Source: Candidatus Woesearchaeota archaeon
Lineage (GTDB): Archaea; Nanobdellota; Nanobdellia; Woesearchaeales; 21-14-0-10-32-9
Assembly: GCA_003562145.1 (NCBI GenBank)
Contig: PWWA01000013.1
Coordinates: forward strand, 1-7,766
DNA length: 7,766 nt
Reading direction: 5' to 3'
Position numbers and translations under genes: made by a program. Of this stretch, positions 6,301-7,766 are shown piece by piece; positions within the stretch are counted from its first letter, which is position 1; each line of letters begins with the position of its first letter. The notes under the pieces were generated by a model. The model saw only the letters and a program-made list of their open reading frames with translations, was not told where the DNA came from and ran no database searches.

Positions 6301-7766
6301 TCTGTTTTTTTTCTTCGTATACGCTTATCCCCGCGATTTCTTCCACGACTTGCCTTCTTTCAACCCCTGACATTTCGACTAGCCTTACGATGTCTCCTTG
6401 TAGTATGATGTTGTAGCCTTCAGGGGTGATTTTGGCTTTGCTTAAGAAGTCTAGTACTTGTTGCCTTGTCACGTTTTTATCGTTTACCCTGTACGTGCTT
6501 TGCCCGTTGCTCTTTATAATCCTGGTTATTTTTACTTCGTTGTCGTTTTCGTTGAATTCTTTCTCTGTATTGTCGAGGTATATGCTTACTTCGCCTGTTT
6601 TTGCGGGCTCTTTTTTCTTGCCGCCGTTGTACAAGAGGTTAGCGCTTTTTTCTGCTCTTAGTCCTTTGCTGCCTGCTTTTCCGAGTACGAAGCATACTGC
6701 GTCGAGGATATTGCTATTATGAACAATTATATTGTTTGCAATAAAGTTGTGATCTTCATCAACACATAAGTCGTAAACCCATTTTTCTTTAGAAGTTATT
6801 GTTTCTATGCTTCTGATTTCATCCCAGAATATGTGTGAATCTGTCAGTGTTTTTAGTATTTGGACTGTTTCAGTGTTTTTTACAAGTAATGTTCCAAGAA
6901 GCTTTTTTATTCCTTGCCTGCTGGGTGTACATCCGTTGTATACATATGACTCTAGTATTGGGTAGTTTTTTCTTAGATTTTTTACTTTTAGATTGTTTTC
7001 TTTCGCTGCTTTTTTTATTAGTTGGTTAGCTTCTATTAGGTCTACATTTGTATTGCCTTTTCTTCCCTGCATAAACCGAATTTTTTCTTGTTTAGCTTCG
7101 TGTTTAGGGCTGATTTTCTCGTAGAATAGCCTTAAGTTTTCTTCTCCGTATATGTTGATTTCGTCGTATACGCCGCTGAAACCTGTGTTTGTGGCGATTT
7201 TTATCGTTGTTCTTTTCCTTGGATTTATTCCTAGCCTTAGCAGGCATGACTTTATGCTGTTTGAGAGGTTTTTGCTCTTCGTAGTTATGTGTATGCTGTT
7301 TTTCGATACGTATCCATCTCCAGAGTATAATGCTCCCAATAGTTCTGATATATGTTCTTCAGAAGAGTTTTTTAGGTACGTATTACTTATTGTTTTATTT
7401 TCTGTATTGTTGCCCATGCCGAGCTTTTGAAGTATTTTTATTAGTGCTTTAGAGTATGTCAGGACGTCCCAGCATCTTGGCTTGTATTCATTTACCGTTG
7501 TCCTTAAACCAAATTCTTTTTCCATACAGTACAAGTAGTCTTCTATTAGTTCTTCTGTTCCATTTACAAATCTCACTTGGTTCATTTTTTCGTTTGCTAT
7601 TCCTTCTGCTAAGAGATATCCCAGAAGCCGTGATAGCTCAGGAGTGTTTCTCCAAGGCATCCTGCAAGTTTTTCCAGTTGTCTTTGTCTTTACTTCCTGA
7701 ATTCTTTGCATTATTTCATTGTCTTTGTAGCCTAGCGTTCTCATCAGTCGGACGTAGTATGCAAAG
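3353..7766 (-). CDS. smc: Chromosome segregation/condensation ATPase SMC, interrupted by an intein; 5' end beyond the window
   Basis: SMC dimers with ATP-driven heads organise and segregate chromosomes, normally with kleisin partners. Residues are numbered from the internal Met at 7744. The C-extein begins at S344 with SNILDAVCFVLG, the region directly after the Walker A Lys. The Q-loop is at about 447-472 (ILQGDIVRLVEMS, then EEIAGI). A charged Glu/Lys-rich coiled coil spans about 475-800. The globular hinge is about 806-965, with GVHGLVSELG and the Gly-rich SGAMQGGHRHRLGSG. The returning coil is about 972-1315. The C-lobe has signature LSGGEKTLTALAF (1374-1386), Walker B YVLDEVDATLD (1399-1409) and the switch His in ITHN (1432-1435). 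The C-extein is 1120 residues, so mature SMC should be close to the usual 1150-1190. The frame is open through 7766, so the Met at 7744 is not a start. Rad50 is unlikely: no CxxC zinc hook is present. No scpA or scpB is visible beside it. Confidence 0.96.
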   Translation of the reverse strand, partial: FAYYVRLMRTLGYKDNEIMQRIQEVKTKTTGKTCRMPWRNTPELSRLLGYLLAEGIANEKMNQVRFVNGTEELIEDYLYCMEKEFGLRTTVNEYKPRCWDVLTYSKALIKILQKLGMGNNTENKTISNTYLKNSSEEHISELLGALYSGDGYVSKNSIHITTKSKNLSNSIKSCLLRLGINPRKRTTIKIATNTGFSGVYDEINIYGEENLRLFYEKISPKHEAKQEKIRFMQGRKGNTNVDLIEANQLIKKAAKENNLKVKNLRKNYPILESYVYNGCTPSRQGIKKLLGTLLVKNTETVQILKTLTDSHIFWDEIRSIETITSKEKWVYDLCVDEDHNFIANNIIVHNSNILDAVCFVLGKAGSKGLRAEKSANLLYNGGKKKEPAKTGEVSIYLDNTEKEFNENDNEVKITRIIKSNGQSTYRVNDKNVTRQQVLDFLSKAKITPEGYNIILQGDIVRLVEMSGVERRQVVEEIAGISVYEEKKQKALRELQRVEEKTNEAEIILAERKTYLKELRGDRNKAMKFKDLDDKIKRNKATMNNKEIKDREKKKDGIETQIESMKKDIEKLESKTQGLREKISAKKKEIDLINREIEEKGEKEQVALHKEVEKLKVDLALNKQRITTIKQELEKITNRKKELEESNKDVTNKIRILEEADKKTRQEIKAKEQEIQKIEGKIEAFKKKNKMENASEKDKEIEEADKKIEALQDEVNKLREEQQEKLREKDRLENKLQGIDEKIEKLLSAEKENKESLDKLKHLKHEFKTAATDLNKALSEDSSLASQQSTAHTKLLSRKEEYSKLKARTASIREHAAGGQAIQAILSLGWKGVHGLVSELGNVEKEHSVALETAAGARLKSIITDTDETAAKCIEHLKQKKLGVANFIPLNKIKGQATPSGKPGASGVVDYAINLVSYDKKYEKAFQYVFGSTLVVNDISVARKMGIGTQRMVTLTGDLAETSGAMQGGHRHRLGSGFMEKETQQEMNRLEKEITELESVVTNVTQKRKDNDELIQNLRSLKASLEGEIIKLEKTLRLDSEDMNADRNQKNELKKLIDLTDKEIERITENVSEKNRELANTKMKKQKLREEINQLRNPALLAELTSYEQKKQELKEEIRQLETDIKRSESEKKNIFGPEQENIQKIFKQLDKEKKDFETERLELEKLTKTQEKDLASKEAKEKKFYEQFKELFNKRNKHQEDMNKHENEILRNNDGVRSQEQKINIQNMELARIKAELAGLEEEQKTYEGIPLYKDKPIEEIEKEIKDFEKMMEDIGAVNMRALEIYENVEKEYTKLMEKKEKLSKEKEDVLVMINEVDSKKKELFMKTYDVVNHNFKEIFNMLSNKGTATFELEDSKDPFNGGMTIKVKLTGKKYLDIRSLSGGEKTLTALAFLFAIQEHEPAAFYVLDEVDATLDKKNSERFAKLIREYSQRAQYILITHNDGVISEADTLYGVSMDEHGVSKVTTLKV
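6716..7766 (-). other. Intein (C-terminal part) with LAGLIDADG homing endonuclease, inserted at the SMC Walker A Ser
   Basis: This in-frame element should excise itself from the SMC precursor. About 350 residues are visible; the first Cys/Ser and the TxxH block lie beyond the right edge. Residue numbers run from the Met at 7744. LAGLIDADG motif 1 is LLGYLLAEG (40-48, acid E47) and motif 2 is LLGALYSGDG (135-144, acid D143). The C-terminal splicing block is VYDLCVDEDHNFIAN (323-337), followed by IIVHN, giving the penultimate His342 and terminal Asn343. The first extein residue is Ser344, a valid +1 nucleophile. The junction is between 6716 and 6715. Comparison with SMC proteins in general suggests the N-extein ends in GPNGSGK, which I infer because it is outside the window. 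All visible catalytic residues for splicing and DNA cleavage are present, so both activities could be intact. Total length is probably 430-470 residues, judging from the usual distance between block A and motif 1. Confidence 0.95.
6881..7046 (-). other. Possible DNA-recognition helical insert within the intein
   Basis: Residues about 233-288 of the visible reading frame lie between the second LAGLIDADG repeat and the C-terminal splicing block. The stretch is Lys/Asn-rich and predicted helical: a run such as ANQLIKKAAKENNLKV is followed by ESYVYNGCTPSRQGIKKLL. The pattern Y-x-G-x-x-PSR-x-x-x-x-x-LL resembles the helix-turn-helix style DNA-binding segments seen in some archaeal LAGLIDADG inteins. 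This is recalled family resemblance, not a profile match. An alternative is that it is simply the distal end of the endonuclease fold. Confidence 0.4.

Noticed and set aside
5076..6416. Long plus-strand open frame of 446 codons opposite the SMC coiled coil
   Set aside because: Its product is a low-complexity Ser/Phe/Leu/Cys mixture, as expected from reading the antisense of Glu/Lys-rich coiled-coil codons. The minus-strand SMC frame is certain.
3353..6715. Rad50 or other SMC-like ATPase instead of SMC
   Set aside because: The middle region is a globular hinge with conserved Gly patches and no CxxC zinc hook, and the Q-loop and signature sequences are of the SMC type.
7742..7744. ATG as the start of the SMC/intein frame
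   Set aside because: The frame remains open through 7766 (seven further codons), and the residues around it belong to the middle of an intein, so this Met is internal.

Overview
The window holds two large protein genes, both on the minus strand and both cut by a window edge. They cover all but 52 bases of it. Reading in the direction of transcription, the first (7766 down to 3353) is an SMC chromosome-organising ATPase whose reading frame is interrupted by an intein carrying a LAGLIDADG homing endonuclease. Its true start and the first part of the intein lie beyond the right edge. After a 52-base gap comes a secreted subtilisin-like serine protease (3300 down to 1), followed in the same frame by a long chain of beta-rich, immunoglobulin-like modules. 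Its stop codon lies beyond the left edge.

The organism is most likely an archaeon. The SMC matches the archaeal type in its Q-loop and signature regions, and an intein inserted at the Walker A Ser is reminiscent of the SMC intein I recall from Pyrococcus. The protease has an export signal, a catalytic domain, and tandem modules that start with a Thr-Pro-Pro type motif and are packed with N-x-S/T sequons, as in N-glycosylated archaeal surface proteins. The combination resembles DPANN-type genomes (Woesearchaeota and relatives). That placement is an inference from protein style, not something the sequence proves.

Layout: 1-924, four tandem Ig-like modules of the protease, the last one incomplete; 925-1995, four more divergent modules; about 1996-3300, protease catalytic domain, propeptide and signal peptide; 3301-3352, intergenic gap with a possible weak promoter; 3353-6715, SMC C-extein (ATPase N-lobe remainder, coiled coil, hinge, coiled coil, ATPase C-lobe); 6716-7766, C-terminal part of the intein.

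The two genes have no evident functional link. SMC acts on DNA in the cytoplasm and the protease acts outside the cell. No RNA gene, CRISPR array, insertion sequence or kleisin (scpA/scpB) gene is visible. The points most worth a second look are the intein sitting at the Walker A Ser, with all visible splicing and nuclease residues intact, and the marked codon-usage change within the protease gene.
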